Assembly: GCA_022616415.1 (NCBI GenBank)
Contig: JAKEEU010000118.1
Coordinates: forward strand, 1-48,626
Length of the DNA: 48,626 nt
Direction: 5' to 3'
Origin: Candidatus Zhuqueibacterota bacterium
Lineage (GTDB): Bacteria; Zhuqueibacterota; Zhuqueibacteria; Zhuqueibacterales; Zhuqueibacteraceae
Shown here: positions 1 to 7,498 of the stretch, in pieces
Layout: the number at the start of each line of letters is the position of its first letter
Numbering within the stretch: position 1 is the stretch's first letter
Translations under genes and position numbers: made by a program
Notes under the pieces: generated by a model
What the model saw: the letters and a program-made list of their open reading frames with translations, nothing else
The model's database searches: none
What the model was told of the DNA's origin: nothing

Positions 1-370
1 CGTTTACGACAGCTAAAAAAGTTACTCCCGGCATCCATGCTGCCATTTATTTCACCTCAAACTTTTTTAAAAAACCGGTATTTCCGGACAGACACTAGTT
101 ACGCCTTCAGGCGTTCTCAGCATTGCAAAAAGAGATCACTTCCCAGTACGACTAATCGTCCAGCGAAGCTTCGCCTCAAACCGACGAGAAAGAATTTTCC
201 CAACAGATAGAAACAACGCAACGGATAAAAAATTTTATATCAGTTGTCCCGCAACAGCGGGATTCCAATCCGTTGGGAGAAACTTGCTCTGTTTGTAAAG
301 AATTTTGCGGTTCAAAATCTCAGCTTGAAACTTTCATTCCTGAAAATCACTACGAAACTTAAGGAAGGAA
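1..370. other. Intergenic start of window with small palindromes
   Basis: No convincing gene. It holds a short palindrome of the CGCCT-AGGCG family at 101-114 (arms ACGCC/GGCGT), a perfect 12-base palindrome GCGAAGCTTCGC at 163-174, and a nested hairpin at 219-275 whose outer arms CAACGGAT/ATCCGTTG enclose CCCGC-AACA-GCGGG. The CCGTTGGG end of this hairpin recurs in the large inverted repeat at 16808-16868. Any open frame here overlaps the following regulator and looks spurious. Confidence 0.5.
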
Positions 371-1129
371 ATGCCGATGCAAGGCATTCACATCCTGATT
401 GCCGACGACGAGCAGCCGGCGAGAAGAAAGATTCGTTCTTTCTTAAAAGAAGATATCGGCGTTGATTCAGTTCTCGAAGCCGCCAATGGCCTTGAAGCGG
501 TCAAATTGATTCAGGAAAACAAACCTCATCTGGTGTTTCTCGACATCCAAATGCCGGGGATGAACGGGTTTGAAGTGATTGAGACGGTGGGCATTGAAAA
601 CATGCCGGCGGTGGTTTTTGTCACGGCTTATGACCAGTATGCCCTCGAGGCGTTCGAGGTGCAGGCGGTGGATTATCTGCTCAAGCCTTTCGATCAGGAG
701 CGGTTTCGCAAATCTTTCAACCGCGCGGTGGAACAGATACGATTAAAGAGCGAGAATGCCGCGATTTTTCAGAAACTGCTTGGAGAGATCAACCGCGAGA
801 AAAAATACTTGAAAAGAATCATGGTCAATGCCGGCTCCCGGCTCTTCTTTGTCAAAACTGGCGACATCATGTGTATTTCCTCGGATGAGAAATATGTCAA
901 ACTCCATACCGAAAAAGAGACCTACCTGATTCGCGAAACCATGAACAGCATGGAAGCGCGCCTCGATCCCGCCAAATTTGCCAGAATCCACCGTTCCTAT
1001 CTCGTCAACCTCGATTTCATCCAGGAAATGCAACCCTGGTCGCACGGTGATTATGTCATCATTCTCAAAAACGGCGCCAAGCTCACCGCCAGCCGCCGTT
1101 TCCGCGACCGGTTGATTGGCAGGTTTTAA
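371..1129 (+). CDS. LytTR-family response regulator
   Basis: A 252-residue DNA-binding response regulator. The receiver domain (about 5-125) shows the acidic pair D12/D13, phospho-acceptor D58 in LVFLDIQMPG, T85 and K105 in LLKPF. A LytTR DNA-binding domain fills about 150-252, as in AlgR and LytR regulators. The start at 371 follows AAGGAAGGA with good spacing; the second ATG at 377 is possible. The partner kinase is not in the window and may lie upstream or be one of the orphan LytS-type kinases. The family binds target promoters as a dimer after phosphorylation. The target cannot be told from the sequence. Confidence 0.93.
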   Translation: MPMQGIHILIADDEQPARRKIRSFLKEDIGVDSVLEAANGLEAVKLIQENKPHLVFLDIQMPGMNGFEVIETVGIENMPAVVFVTAYDQYALEAFEVQAVDYLLKPFDQERFRKSFNRAVEQIRLKSENAAIFQKLLGEINREKKYLKRIMVNAGSRLFFVKTGDIMCISSDEKYVKLHTEKETYLIRETMNSMEARLDPAKFARIHRSYLVNLDFIQEMQPWSHGDYVIILKNGAKLTASRRFRDRLIGRF

Positions 1130-1164
1130 CGGCAATTGATGAACGTGTTTTTTAAAATTTCTCC

Positions 1165-1192
1165 TTGACTTTTTCCCGCTTTTTATTATATT
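1165..1192 (+). promoter_or_regulatory. Promoter of the tandem ArsR gene
   Basis: TTGACT at 1165-1170, 16 bases, then TATATT at 1187-1192. The expected transcription start falls at about 1199-1200, which is the ATG itself, so the mRNA should be leaderless. No ribosome-binding site is visible before the ATG, in agreement. Confidence 0.7.
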
Positions 1193-1210
1193 TAACCTTA
1201 TGGTTAAATA
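1189..1210. promoter_or_regulatory. ArsR-type operator overlapping promoter and start codon
   Basis: A perfect inverted repeat, TATTTAACC-TTAT-GGTTAAATA, covering the -10 box and the start codon at 1200. Its position is that of an autoregulatory ArsR operator. A diverged copy lies at 1609-1630 inside the gene. Confidence 0.65.
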
Positions 1211-1958
1211 TCCGACAAAATCTCTCGACGCTACGTTTGGGGCTTTGGCCGATTCGACGCGCCGGGCCATCCTGGAGCGCTTGGCGCGCGGTGAGGCGCG
1301 GGTGACGGAATTGGCCGCGCCTTTCGTGATTTCGCTGCCCGCGGTCTCGAAGCACCTGCGCGTGCTCACGAAAGCCGGTTTGCTCGCACGCGAGAAAAAC
1401 GGCAGAATACAGCACTGCCGCCTTGAGGCGGGACCGATGAAGACCGCCACGGAGTGGCTCGCGCGCTACCAGCATCACTGGGAGAATCAATCCGCCCCAC
1501 CCCCGGCTTCCGGGCGCAAAGTGAATCAGGGCGGTGTTTCCCGGCGCTCCGCAGCGGCCAAGCACCTGCCCTTCCCCTTTTCCCAAGCCAAAAGCTCGTG
1601 GCCGGTTTTATTTAACCTTTCAGTTAATTTTGATGAAAACGCGCTCGATGCAACCTTCTTTGCGCTGGCCGATTCCACCCGCCGCGCGATACTGGTCTGC
1701 ATGGCGTTTGCGGAATCTTCCGTAACCGAGCTGGCCGCCCCGTTCAATATTTCTCTGCCGGCGTTCTCAAAACACTTGTGCATTCTGCAACGCGCGGGCC
1801 TGATCGAGCGCCGGAAAGAGGGACGGTTCAATCTCTGTCGCCTCGTTGCCACGCCCATGCAGGATGCGGCGTTGTGGACCAGCCGGTACCGGATATTCTG
1901 GGAAAAACAACTCGATTCACTTGCCGCTTATTTGGAAAAATCAAAGCGAGAAAGCTGA
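1200..1958 (+). CDS. Tandem (single-chain) ArsR-family repressor
   Basis: A 252-residue protein with two full ArsR winged-helix domains in one chain (about 7-95 and 147-235), twice the usual length of 100-120. Each repeats LDATF-ALADSTRRAIL, VTELAAPF-ISLPA-SKHL and a C-terminal Y-W motif. The bases around the second domain align without gaps to those around the first start codon, including the operator. The second ATG has become TCA (S), so the second domain has no start of its own. This points to a tandem duplication that fused in frame through the former intergenic region. Single-domain ArsR proteins of this type normally act as dimers and repress adjacent SRPBCC genes, which follow here 4 bases downstream. 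The fused form may act as a covalent dimer (inference). Confidence 0.88.
   Translation: MVKYPTKSLDATFGALADSTRRAILERLARGEARVTELAAPFVISLPAVSKHLRVLTKAGLLAREKNGRIQHCRLEAGPMKTATEWLARYQHHWENQSAPPPASGRKVNQGGVSRRSAAAKHLPFPFSQAKSSWPVLFNLSVNFDENALDATFFALADSTRRAILVCMAFAESSVTELAAPFNISLPAFSKHLCILQRAGLIERRKEGRFNLCRLVATPMQDAALWTSRYRIFWEKQLDSLAAYLEKSKRES
1609..1630. promoter_or_regulatory. Duplicated operator remnant inside the ArsR gene
   Basis: TATTTAACC followed by a degenerate right arm AGTTAATTT. It has the same layout as the operator at 1189-1210 but lies inside the coding sequence, between the two ArsR domains. It marks the former promoter region of the second copy. Whether it still binds repressor is unknown. 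Confidence 0.55.
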
Positions 1959-1961
1959 GCC

Positions 1962-2351
1962 ATGCCAAAAACCATTCGCCAGTCGGTCACATTCAAAGCT
2001 CGGCCCGGCCAGATTTACGAAATGCTGATGGATTCGCGCCAACATGCCAAATTTAGCGCCAGCAAAGCCAGCATCAGCCGCAAAATCGGCGGCAAGTTCG
2101 CGGCTTACGGCGGGTATATCAACGGCGTGAATCTTGCGCTTGTGCCAAACAAAAAGATCGTGCAGTCCTGGCGCGGCAGCGACTGGCCGGAGGGGCATTA
2201 CTCGAAAGCCACTTTCACGCTAACCAAAGTCAAAGGCGGCACACGCCTGGTATTCACGCAAAGCGGAGTGCCGGATCAACAATACGAAAGCATTAAACAA
2301 GGCTGGCGTGATTTTTATTGGAACCCAATGAAAGCGATGCTGGAAAAATAA
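1962..2351 (+). CDS. SRPBCC (AHSA1-like) domain protein
   Basis: A 129-residue protein of the START/SRPBCC superfamily, AHSA1 group: an alpha/beta helix-grip fold with a hydrophobic cavity. The start (MPKTIRQSVTFKARPGQIYEML), the central GGKF-YGGYI and the C-terminal GWRDFYWNPMK are typical. No catalytic role is established for these small members. The ATG lies 4 bases after the ArsR stop, so it is co-transcribed and probably coupled. ArsR-SRPBCC pairs are common in bacterial genomes. Confidence 0.88.
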   Translation: MPKTIRQSVTFKARPGQIYEMLMDSRQHAKFSASKASISRKIGGKFAAYGGYINGVNLALVPNKKIVQSWRGSDWPEGHYSKATFTLTKVKGGTRLVFTQSGVPDQQYESIKQGWRDFYWNPMKAMLEK

Positions 2352-2368
2352 TCAAAAGGAGAAAAGCT

Positions 2369-2815
2369 ATGGCGAACACAAATCCCACCACCGAAACCAC
2401 CCTACAAATCAAGCGCACTTTCACGGCGTCGTGTGAAAAAGTTTTTAGCGCCTGGACGCAACCGGAGGCGCTCAAAAAATGGTGCGCGCCTTCGGATGAG
2501 TTTTCCGTTCCCGCCGCCGAGGTTGATTTGCGCGTGGGCGGCAAATATCGCATTGCCATGAAGGCGCCGGACGGCAATTTGCACGTGGCAATTGGAACGT
2601 ATCGTGAAATTTTATCGCCACGGAAACTGGTTTTCACCTGGACCTGGGAAGGCTCAGGCATGCCCGAAACACTCGTCACGTTGGAATTTCATGATCATGG
2701 CGCGTCAACGGAGCTGGTGCTGACGCAAGAGCTCTTTCCGAACGTTGAGCAACGCGACAAGCACAATCAAGGTTGGATGGGTTGTCTCGGCCAGTTGGCA
2801 AAAATGTTTGAATGA
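2369..2815 (+). CDS. SRPBCC (AHSA1-like) domain protein
   Basis: A 148-residue SRPBCC protein. Family signatures are FTASCEKVFSAWTQPEALKKWCAP near the start, VGGKYRI in the middle and NQGWMGCLGQLAKMFE at the end. The frame is open further upstream to 2318, but AAAAGGAGAAAAGCT directly precedes the ATG at 2369, which is chosen as start. It is the second SRPBCC gene of the ArsR operon, 17 bases after the previous stop. The ligand is unknown. Confidence 0.9.
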   Translation: MANTNPTTETTLQIKRTFTASCEKVFSAWTQPEALKKWCAPSDEFSVPAAEVDLRVGGKYRIAMKAPDGNLHVAIGTYREILSPRKLVFTWTWEGSGMPETLVTLEFHDHGASTELVLTQELFPNVEQRDKHNQGWMGCLGQLAKMFE

Positions 2816-2834
2816 AATCAGGGAGAACAAGAAC

Positions 2835-2894
2835 ATGGCAGACATGCTTCATCAAATTCAAATCCAATTTAATCATGGAGAGAAGAGGCTATGA
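2835..2894 (+). pseudogene. N-terminal remnant of a SRPBCC gene, coupled to DUF899
   Basis: A 19-codon reading frame starting MADMLHQIQIQF and preceded by GGGAGAACAAGAAC. Its first residues match the start of the SRPBCC gene at 6225 (MADMVHQVTIAA), so it looks like the 5' stub of a deleted paralogue. Its TGA overlaps the ATG of the DUF899 gene (ATGA), so translating it could couple to that gene. It is too short to have a folded product. Confidence 0.45.
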
Positions 2895-3592
2895 GAAAAT
2901 TTCATGATCACCGGTTTCCCGGAGAAAACGGCGAGTATCGCCAAGCGCGCAACGAGCTGCTCGCGATGGAAATCGATCTGAGGAAGCGCATCGAAGAAGT
3001 GGCGGCGCTTCGACGAACATTACCGCTCGGAGGAAAGCTGCAAGAGGATTATGTCTTTGACGAGGGCGCTACGGATTTATCGGATCAACAGACAGTGAAA
3101 CAAACCAGACTTTCAGAGCTGTTTGAAAAAGGGAAGAACAGCCTGATTATCTACAGTTTTATGTATGCGCCCGAGGCGGAGAATGCCTGCCCGATGTGTA
3201 CTTCGATTCTGGATGGCCTCAACGGAAATTCGCCACACGTCAATAATCGGGTGAATTTTGCCGTCGTCGCCAAGGCGCCGATTCAAAAAATCAGAAGCTG
3301 GGCTTTAAGTCGTGGCTGGAAAAACTTGCGGCTTTTGTCTTCTCTAAAAAACACCTACAATGCGGATTACTTTGCGGAAAGTTCTGAAGGAAGCCAACTT
3401 CCGGCTCTCAACGTCTTTCAGAAAACGGCTGAGGGCATTTATCATTTTTATAATACCGAGCTGCTCTACGTGCCTCCCGAAAAAGGGCAAAACCCCAGAC
3501 ACGTTGACCTGGTCTGGCCGTTATGGAACTTGTTTGACTTGACTTCCGAAGGCAGGGGAACGGACTGGTTTCCGAAATTCTCGTATGATTGA
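2891..3592 (+). CDS. DUF899 family thioredoxin-like protein
   Basis: A 233-residue DUF899 (PF05988) protein with a thioredoxin-like fold. Family marks are the N-terminal helical segment with RRTLPLGG and YVFDEGA, the LIIYSFMYAPEAENACPMCTS stretch in the middle, LSRGWKNLRLLSS, and the C-terminal VDLVWPLWNLFDLTSEGRG. The CPMC pair sits where a redox site would be in the fold, but the activity is not established. GGAGAGAAGAGGCT precedes the ATG. It closes the ArsR-SRPBCC operon. DUF899, DinB and SRPBCC genes often cluster with ECF sigma factors, as here. Confidence 0.9.
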   Translation: MRKFHDHRFPGENGEYRQARNELLAMEIDLRKRIEEVAALRRTLPLGGKLQEDYVFDEGATDLSDQQTVKQTRLSELFEKGKNSLIIYSFMYAPEAENACPMCTSILDGLNGNSPHVNNRVNFAVVAKAPIQKIRSWALSRGWKNLRLLSSLKNTYNADYFAESSEGSQLPALNVFQKTAEGIYHFYNTELLYVPPEKGQNPRHVDLVWPLWNLFDLTSEGRGTDWFPKFSYD

Positions 3593-3640
3593 CGCTTTTA
3601 CCAATTTTTACGTTTCAATTTTGCTGGCTAATTTGGCTTT

Positions 3641-3657
3641 GCAGACTGGCAGTCTGC
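3641..3657. repeat. Short palindromic repeat (GCAGACT/AGTCTGC)
   Basis: Perfect arms GCAGACT and AGTCTGC with GGC between, followed by GTTACGTT. The same arms occur in a coding gene at 8570-8590, and a related hairpin at 9118-9136 is also followed by GTTACGTT. It lies between the DUF899 gene and the next ATG and may act as a weak terminator. Confidence 0.55.
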
Positions 3658-3699
3658 GTTACGTTTTAATCCCAACCATCTGAAAGGAGGAGTAGTACA

Positions 3700-4199
3700 A
3701 TGAAAAGGTCCCTATCGATTCTTTTGTTGCTCGCCGTTATCGCGTTGGCGACGAATGCGGTTTTGGCGCAGAGCAAGGCGGCGCCAGGATTTGAAAAACT
3801 CAAATCGCTCGTGGGCGAATGGCAAGGCCAAAGTCCGGAGGGCCGGTCACGGTGTCCTATCAACTTGTTTCCGGCGGGCACAGCGTCATGGAGATTATCG
3901 GGCCTGGAACGGATAAGAGCATGGTCACGGTTTATCATCTCAATGGCGACAAGCTCATGATGACCCACTATTGCGCCGTCGGCAATCAACCCCGTATGAG
4001 CGCGCCGGTGCCCGCCGGTGAGATCAAAAATCTCAACTTCACTTTCGTCGATGCGACCAACATGGCCAAGCCGGCTGACGCACACATGCACAGTCTCGCC
4101 ATGACTTTCCAAGACAAGGATCATATAACGCAAGTGTGGAACTATCGTCAAGACGGCAAGGATATGCCGATGACGTTCACTTTGGAACGGAAGAAGTAA
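3700..4199 (+). pseudogene. Secreted lipocalin-like protein, frameshifted
   Basis: The start at 3700 has a strong site (AAAGGAGGAGTAGTACA) and encodes a signal peptide (MKRSLSILLLLAVIALATNAVLA) and the segment FEKLKSLVGEWQGQSPEG. The frame then turns to nonsense, while the -1 frame continues directly with GPVTVSYQLVSGGHSVMEI and runs to 4199. One base is missing at about 3840-3843 (GGAGGGCCGG). Restored, it would be a periplasmic protein of about 166 residues in the small beta-barrel proteins that start with 'L-VGEW-G' (DUF1579/lipocalin-like; assignment uncertain). It may be a true pseudogene, a base-calling error, or less likely a programmed -1 shift. Confidence 0.7.
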
Positions 4200-4559
4200 C
4201 GCGCGGGCGACTGCGGACGCATAGACCGCCGCGGGCTTAAAGACAGCCGCAGAAAACTATGCAACTTCTTACGATCATACTCGTACTTTTACTCTTGCTC
4301 GTTTTGGAAAGTTTACAAAAGCGCTTAAGAGTATGAGAACGAGCGAAAACAAGCAGAACCTCAAACTTGGCCCAATACTGACGAGTCGCAACCAAACAGA
4401 AAAAGGCATCACGCAAAGCCGCTAAGACGCAAAGAAAACGCAAAGGCTAAGCCTATAGGGTTTTCTTTGCGATGCCTTTGCGGCTCTGCGTCTCTGCGTG
4501 AAAGTTTTTGCTTTTTTTGCAAAGATTTAACTTTTAACAAACTAAAAAAGGAGTCTGCC
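4200..4559. repeat. Intergenic inverted repeat, copy A (GCAAAG family)
   Basis: No gene. From about 4409 to 4500 it holds an imperfect inverted repeat built of ACGCAAAGCCGC and CACGCAAAG units and their complements (GCGGCTCTGCG, CTCTGCGTG), with AGGCTAAGCCT in the centre. It is followed by TGCAAAGATTTAACTTT at 4518-4534. A second copy with the same tail lies at 5081-5178, so the DinB gene sits between the two. An upstream part carries CATACTC/GAGTATG arms (about 4265-4335). Such GCAAAG repeats are spread through many environmental genomes. Confidence 0.6.
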
Positions 4560-5045
4560 ATGACGGAAAAGGAAATGTACCTGCAAGGCTGGGAGCGCGA
4601 GTTTCAAACCACATTGAAGGTTCTCAAGGCGTATCCTGCCGACAAGCTGGATTTCAAGCCGCACGAGCGCTCGCGTTCCGCGCGCGATTTGGCGTGGACG
4701 CTCGTCGCAGAAGAAGCGATTGTCGATATGATCGTCAAAGGCCAGATCGATTTCAAAGAAGGGCCGAAGGCGCCGGCGACAATGAAGGAGATTTTGGCGG
4801 CTTTGGAAAGCACGCACAAAGAGATGGCGCCGAAAGTCAAGGCGCTCTCGGAAGCGGATTACAACAGCACGGTCAAGTTCCCCATCGGGCCGAAGCAGAT
4901 GGGCGATTTCCGCAAAGCCGACGTGCTGTGGATGATGATGATGGACGCCATTCATCATCGCGGCCAATTCTCGGTTTATGTGCGCATGGCCGGCGGCAAG
5001 GTGCCGTCGATTTACGGGCCTTCAGCGGATGAACCCTGGATGTGA
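4560..5045 (+). CDS. DinB family protein
   Basis: A 161-residue four-helix-bundle protein of the DinB/YfiT group, often metal-binding enzymes for thiol transfer or damage response. The C-terminal motif AIHHRGQFSVYVRMAGG is the hallmark, and LDFKPHERSRSARDLAWTL is the usual first-helix region. The N-terminal metal-ligand histidine is not obvious (TLVAEEA at that place), so metal binding may be altered. AAAAAAGGAGTCTGCC precedes the ATG at 4560. It is flanked on both sides by copies of a GCAAAG-type inverted repeat, which suggests it moved or was duplicated as a unit. Confidence 0.9.
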   Translation: MTEKEMYLQGWEREFQTTLKVLKAYPADKLDFKPHERSRSARDLAWTLVAEEAIVDMIVKGQIDFKEGPKAPATMKEILAALESTHKEMAPKVKALSEADYNSTVKFPIGPKQMGDFRKADVLWMMMMDAIHHRGQFSVYVRMAGGKVPSIYGPSADEPWM

Positions 5046-5080
5046 TCTGGCTTTGAGCTTTTGTGTCGAAGAATCAAACA

Positions 5081-5178
5081 GAGAAAAAGCGCACGCAAAG
5101 CCGCAGAGAACACGCAAAGAATTTTTTTGTGCGGCTTTGCGTGAATTTTTTTTGCTTTTTCTGCAAAGATTTAACTTT
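5081..5178. repeat. Intergenic inverted repeat, copy B (GCAAAG family)
   Basis: Perfect 14-base arms CACGCAAAGCCGCA (5092-5105) and TGCGGCTTTGCGTG (5130-5143), followed by TGCAAAGATTTAACTTT at 5162-5178, the same tail as copy A upstream of DinB. It is downstream of DinB and could form a strong hairpin in the transcript. Confidence 0.65.
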
Positions 5179-5278
5179 CGCAAACCGAGGCCATATTAAA
5201 CGAGGGTTTCAGACGTATCCTCGAAGCGTCTTTATTCGTAGTAGTAAATAGAGGAATGGCTTGAGAAAGAAATGAGGC

Positions 5279-6190
5279 GTGCCAGTGCCTGAGCTCGAAG
5301 ACCTTGAAGCCGGTCTCAAGGAGCTTCGCAAGAAATTCTTAGAGATCATTCAAGATCTCCGCCCGGATTTGCACAAATACTGCTCACGAATGACCGGATC
5401 GGCCCTGGACGGGGAAGATCTGGTTCAGGAAACTCTGGCGCAGGCTTATTACAAGCTGTCACTCCTGCAACAAGACATTCCTTTGCGCCCCTGGCTTTTT
5501 AAGATCGCCCACAACAAGTGCGTCGATTTTCTGCGCCGGCGCCGCCAAAAGTTCGTTTCATTGGAAGAAGAAACAGAAGTCTCTGCAACCCCTCCGGACG
5601 AAGTCGAAAGGCAGGAAATGGTTTCGCAAGCGCTTTCCACTCTTGTTTACAGCCTGCCTCCCAAAGAGAGAGCTTGCCTCATTCTCAAGGACGTTCTCGA
5701 CTATTCTTTGCTCGAAATTTCCGAAATCCTCGAAACCTCGATAGCAGCGGTGAAGGCTGCTTTACACCGAGGCCGGCAAAAGCTGAAGACTGCCAAGCCC
5801 CAATCACGTGCCTCCGTCTCTAAAAAGTCGGATTTGCTCCGCCGCTACATCGACCTGTTCAATAATAGAGACTGGGAAGGTGTGAAAAAGCTTCTGAGGG
5901 AAGACGTGCACTGCGAAGTCGTCGGCGACTGGACTGGGCTTGGACGGGATTCCGCTGAGAATCACTACTTTTTCAAGTATGCACGCTCTGCTTCTCAGAT
6001 GCAGTGGCGGCTTGCGCTGGCGGAAGTGAATGGCGAGGAAGTTCTTGTCTGCTGGAAGAAAATCAGCGAGCAATGGCAGCCGAGCTCCCTTGTCCGCATC
6101 GAATGGGAGAAAAACCTTATTAAAAGCATTCGTGATTACATGCATATCCCTTATTTGTTTGATGAGGTGAACCTCATTCTGAATGAATAG
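5279..6190 (+). CDS. ECF RNA polymerase sigma factor with SnoaL-like tail
   Basis: A 303-residue sigma-70 family factor. Region 2 (about 25-95) shows GEDLVQETLAQAYYKL and PWLFKIAHNKCVDFLRRRR. Region 4 (about 120-175) shows LPPKERACLILKDVLDYSLLEIS followed by a helix-turn-helix. The C-terminal 120 residues (RRYIDLFNNRDWEGVKKLL onward) resemble a SnoaL/NTF2 domain, as in ECF41-like and SigJ-type factors, where the tail modulates activity in place of an anti-sigma factor. The start is the GTG at 5279 or that at 5285. It stands next to SRPBCC and SnoaL genes that may be its targets (inference). Confidence 0.9.
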   Translation: MPVPELEDLEAGLKELRKKFLEIIQDLRPDLHKYCSRMTGSALDGEDLVQETLAQAYYKLSLLQQDIPLRPWLFKIAHNKCVDFLRRRRQKFVSLEEETEVSATPPDEVERQEMVSQALSTLVYSLPPKERACLILKDVLDYSLLEISEILETSIAAVKAALHRGRQKLKTAKPQSRASVSKKSDLLRRYIDLFNNRDWEGVKKLLREDVHCEVVGDWTGLGRDSAENHYFFKYARSASQMQWRLALAEVNGEEVLVCWKKISEQWQPSSLVRIEWEKNLIKSIRDYMHIPYLFDEVNLILNE

Positions 6191-6224
6191 GAGGAACCCA
6201 TGGAAGCAAACGAGGAAATAAATT

Positions 6225-6569
6225 ATGGCTGATATGGTCCATCAGGTGACAATTGCTGCTTCACCTGAAAAAGTATTTCAAGCGTTGACAACGCAAGAAG
6301 GTCTAAAGAGCTGGTGGACATCTGACACCGAAGCTGAGCCGCGTGTAGGAAATACTGCGCTTTTCGGATTTGACAACCGTTCCGTAGTTTTCAAGATGCA
6401 TGTCGATGAATTAGTGCCAAAGAAACTGGTGAAGTGGAGTTGTGTGGATGGCCCCGATGAATGGAAGGGTACACAACTTCGATTTGATCTTGAGTCTGAT
6501 GATGAGGGAGGTACGATTGTCCGTTTCATAAGGAAAATCGGGGCTTGTGGTGCACTCTCGAAGCCGTGA
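6225..6569 (+). CDS. SRPBCC domain protein, C-terminally truncated
   Basis: 114 residues, SRPBCC (AHSA1-like): MADMVHQVTIAASPEKVFQAL, then GLKSWWTSDTEAEPRVG and VVKWSCVDGPDEWKG-type strands. The end after TIVRFI is not family-like and the final long helix (about 30 residues) is missing. Reading another frame from about 6528 gives HKENRGLWCTLEAVNSL before a stop, which may be the lost continuation. Either a recent frameshift or a shortened protein. GAGGAAATAAATT precedes the ATG. It lies 34 bases after the sigma factor. Confidence 0.72.
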   Translation: MADMVHQVTIAASPEKVFQALTTQEGLKSWWTSDTEAEPRVGNTALFGFDNRSVVFKMHVDELVPKKLVKWSCVDGPDEWKGTQLRFDLESDDEGGTIVRFIRKIGACGALSKP

Positions 6570-6637
6570 ATTCATTGACTTTGACAACAGCCCACAAGGG
6601 CCAAGACTAAGCGAAAATGATAAGCCAAGAGGTTTCA

Positions 6638-7483
6638 ATGAAAACAATCCTACACACTGTCGATATCAACGCCACGCTGACACAGGTCTTCCAAGCCCTT
6701 GCGACTGAGAATGGGCTGAAAGGTTGGTGGACGACGAAAGTCAAGGCTGACATTCGAGTGGGTGGAATTGTCGATTTCACCTTCGGGAAGACTTTCAACC
6801 CGGACATGAAAATCACTGCGCTCGAGGACCCCAAGGTCGTTGCGTGGAAATGCGTCGGTGGACATGCGCCGTGGACCGACAACACCTTCCGCTTTGCGAT
6901 CGAGTCGCGAGGCGAGGGCTGCGTCCTTTTCTTTCGACATGAATACGCTCGCGAGCTGAACGACGAAGAATACGGGCGCTACAATTATAACTGGGGTTAT
7001 TACTTGGACAGCCTCAGACTTCTCGTCGAGACGGGCAGGGGGAAGCCGTACCTTGCTCCGACCCCAGCCCAAAAGAAAGCCGTGGTTGAGCGATTTGTTG
7101 AGGAGTACAAGAACCGGCACAACCCCAACATTGTTGACGAGCTTGTAGCCGAAGACTGCAAGGTCCACCTCCCGCTGCCAGGTCTTCCGCCAGGCCGCGA
7201 AGGGATGCGGATCAACGGCCAGATGATGTGTGGAGCATTTCCCGATGTTCGCGTAGAGAGGGAGTTTTTCCTCGTGGACGGCGACATCGTGGTCGAGCGC
7301 GCCAAGGCCGCCGCAACCCACGAGGGCGACCTCATGGGGATGTTGCCGACGGGCAAGAAGGTCACCTGGACCGAGCTGCACGCCTATCGCGTCGAAGCGG
7401 GGCAAATCATCGAGGTCTGGTCGGAGGCAGACTTCATGGGCGTCATGGTCCAGCTTGGCGCTGTGAAGATGCCTGGCAGCTAA
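6638..7483 (+). CDS. SRPBCC-SnoaL fusion protein
   Basis: A 281-residue two-domain protein. Residues 1-140 are SRPBCC (KTILHTVDINATLTQVFQAL, GLKGWWTTKVKADIRVGG, CVGGHAPWTDNTFRF, NYNWGYYLDSLRLLVETG). Residues 150-281 are a SnoaL-like NTF2-fold domain (VVERFVEEYKNRHNPNIVDEL, HLPLPGLPPGREG, PTGKKVTWTELHAYRVEAGQI). The frame opens at 6617, but AAGAGG precedes the ATG at 6638, which is preferred. Both domains are ligand-binding folds used by cyclases and hydrolases. The substrate is unknown. It ends the sigma-SRPBCC group. Confidence 0.88.
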   Translation: MKTILHTVDINATLTQVFQALATENGLKGWWTTKVKADIRVGGIVDFTFGKTFNPDMKITALEDPKVVAWKCVGGHAPWTDNTFRFAIESRGEGCVLFFRHEYARELNDEEYGRYNYNWGYYLDSLRLLVETGRGKPYLAPTPAQKKAVVERFVEEYKNRHNPNIVDELVAEDCKVHLPLPGLPPGREGMRINGQMMCGAFPDVRVEREFFLVDGDIVVERAKAAATHEGDLMGMLPTGKKVTWTELHAYRVEAGQIIEVWSEADFMGVMVQLGAVKMPGS

Positions 7484-7498
7484 ACCGAAAGCCTCTAA

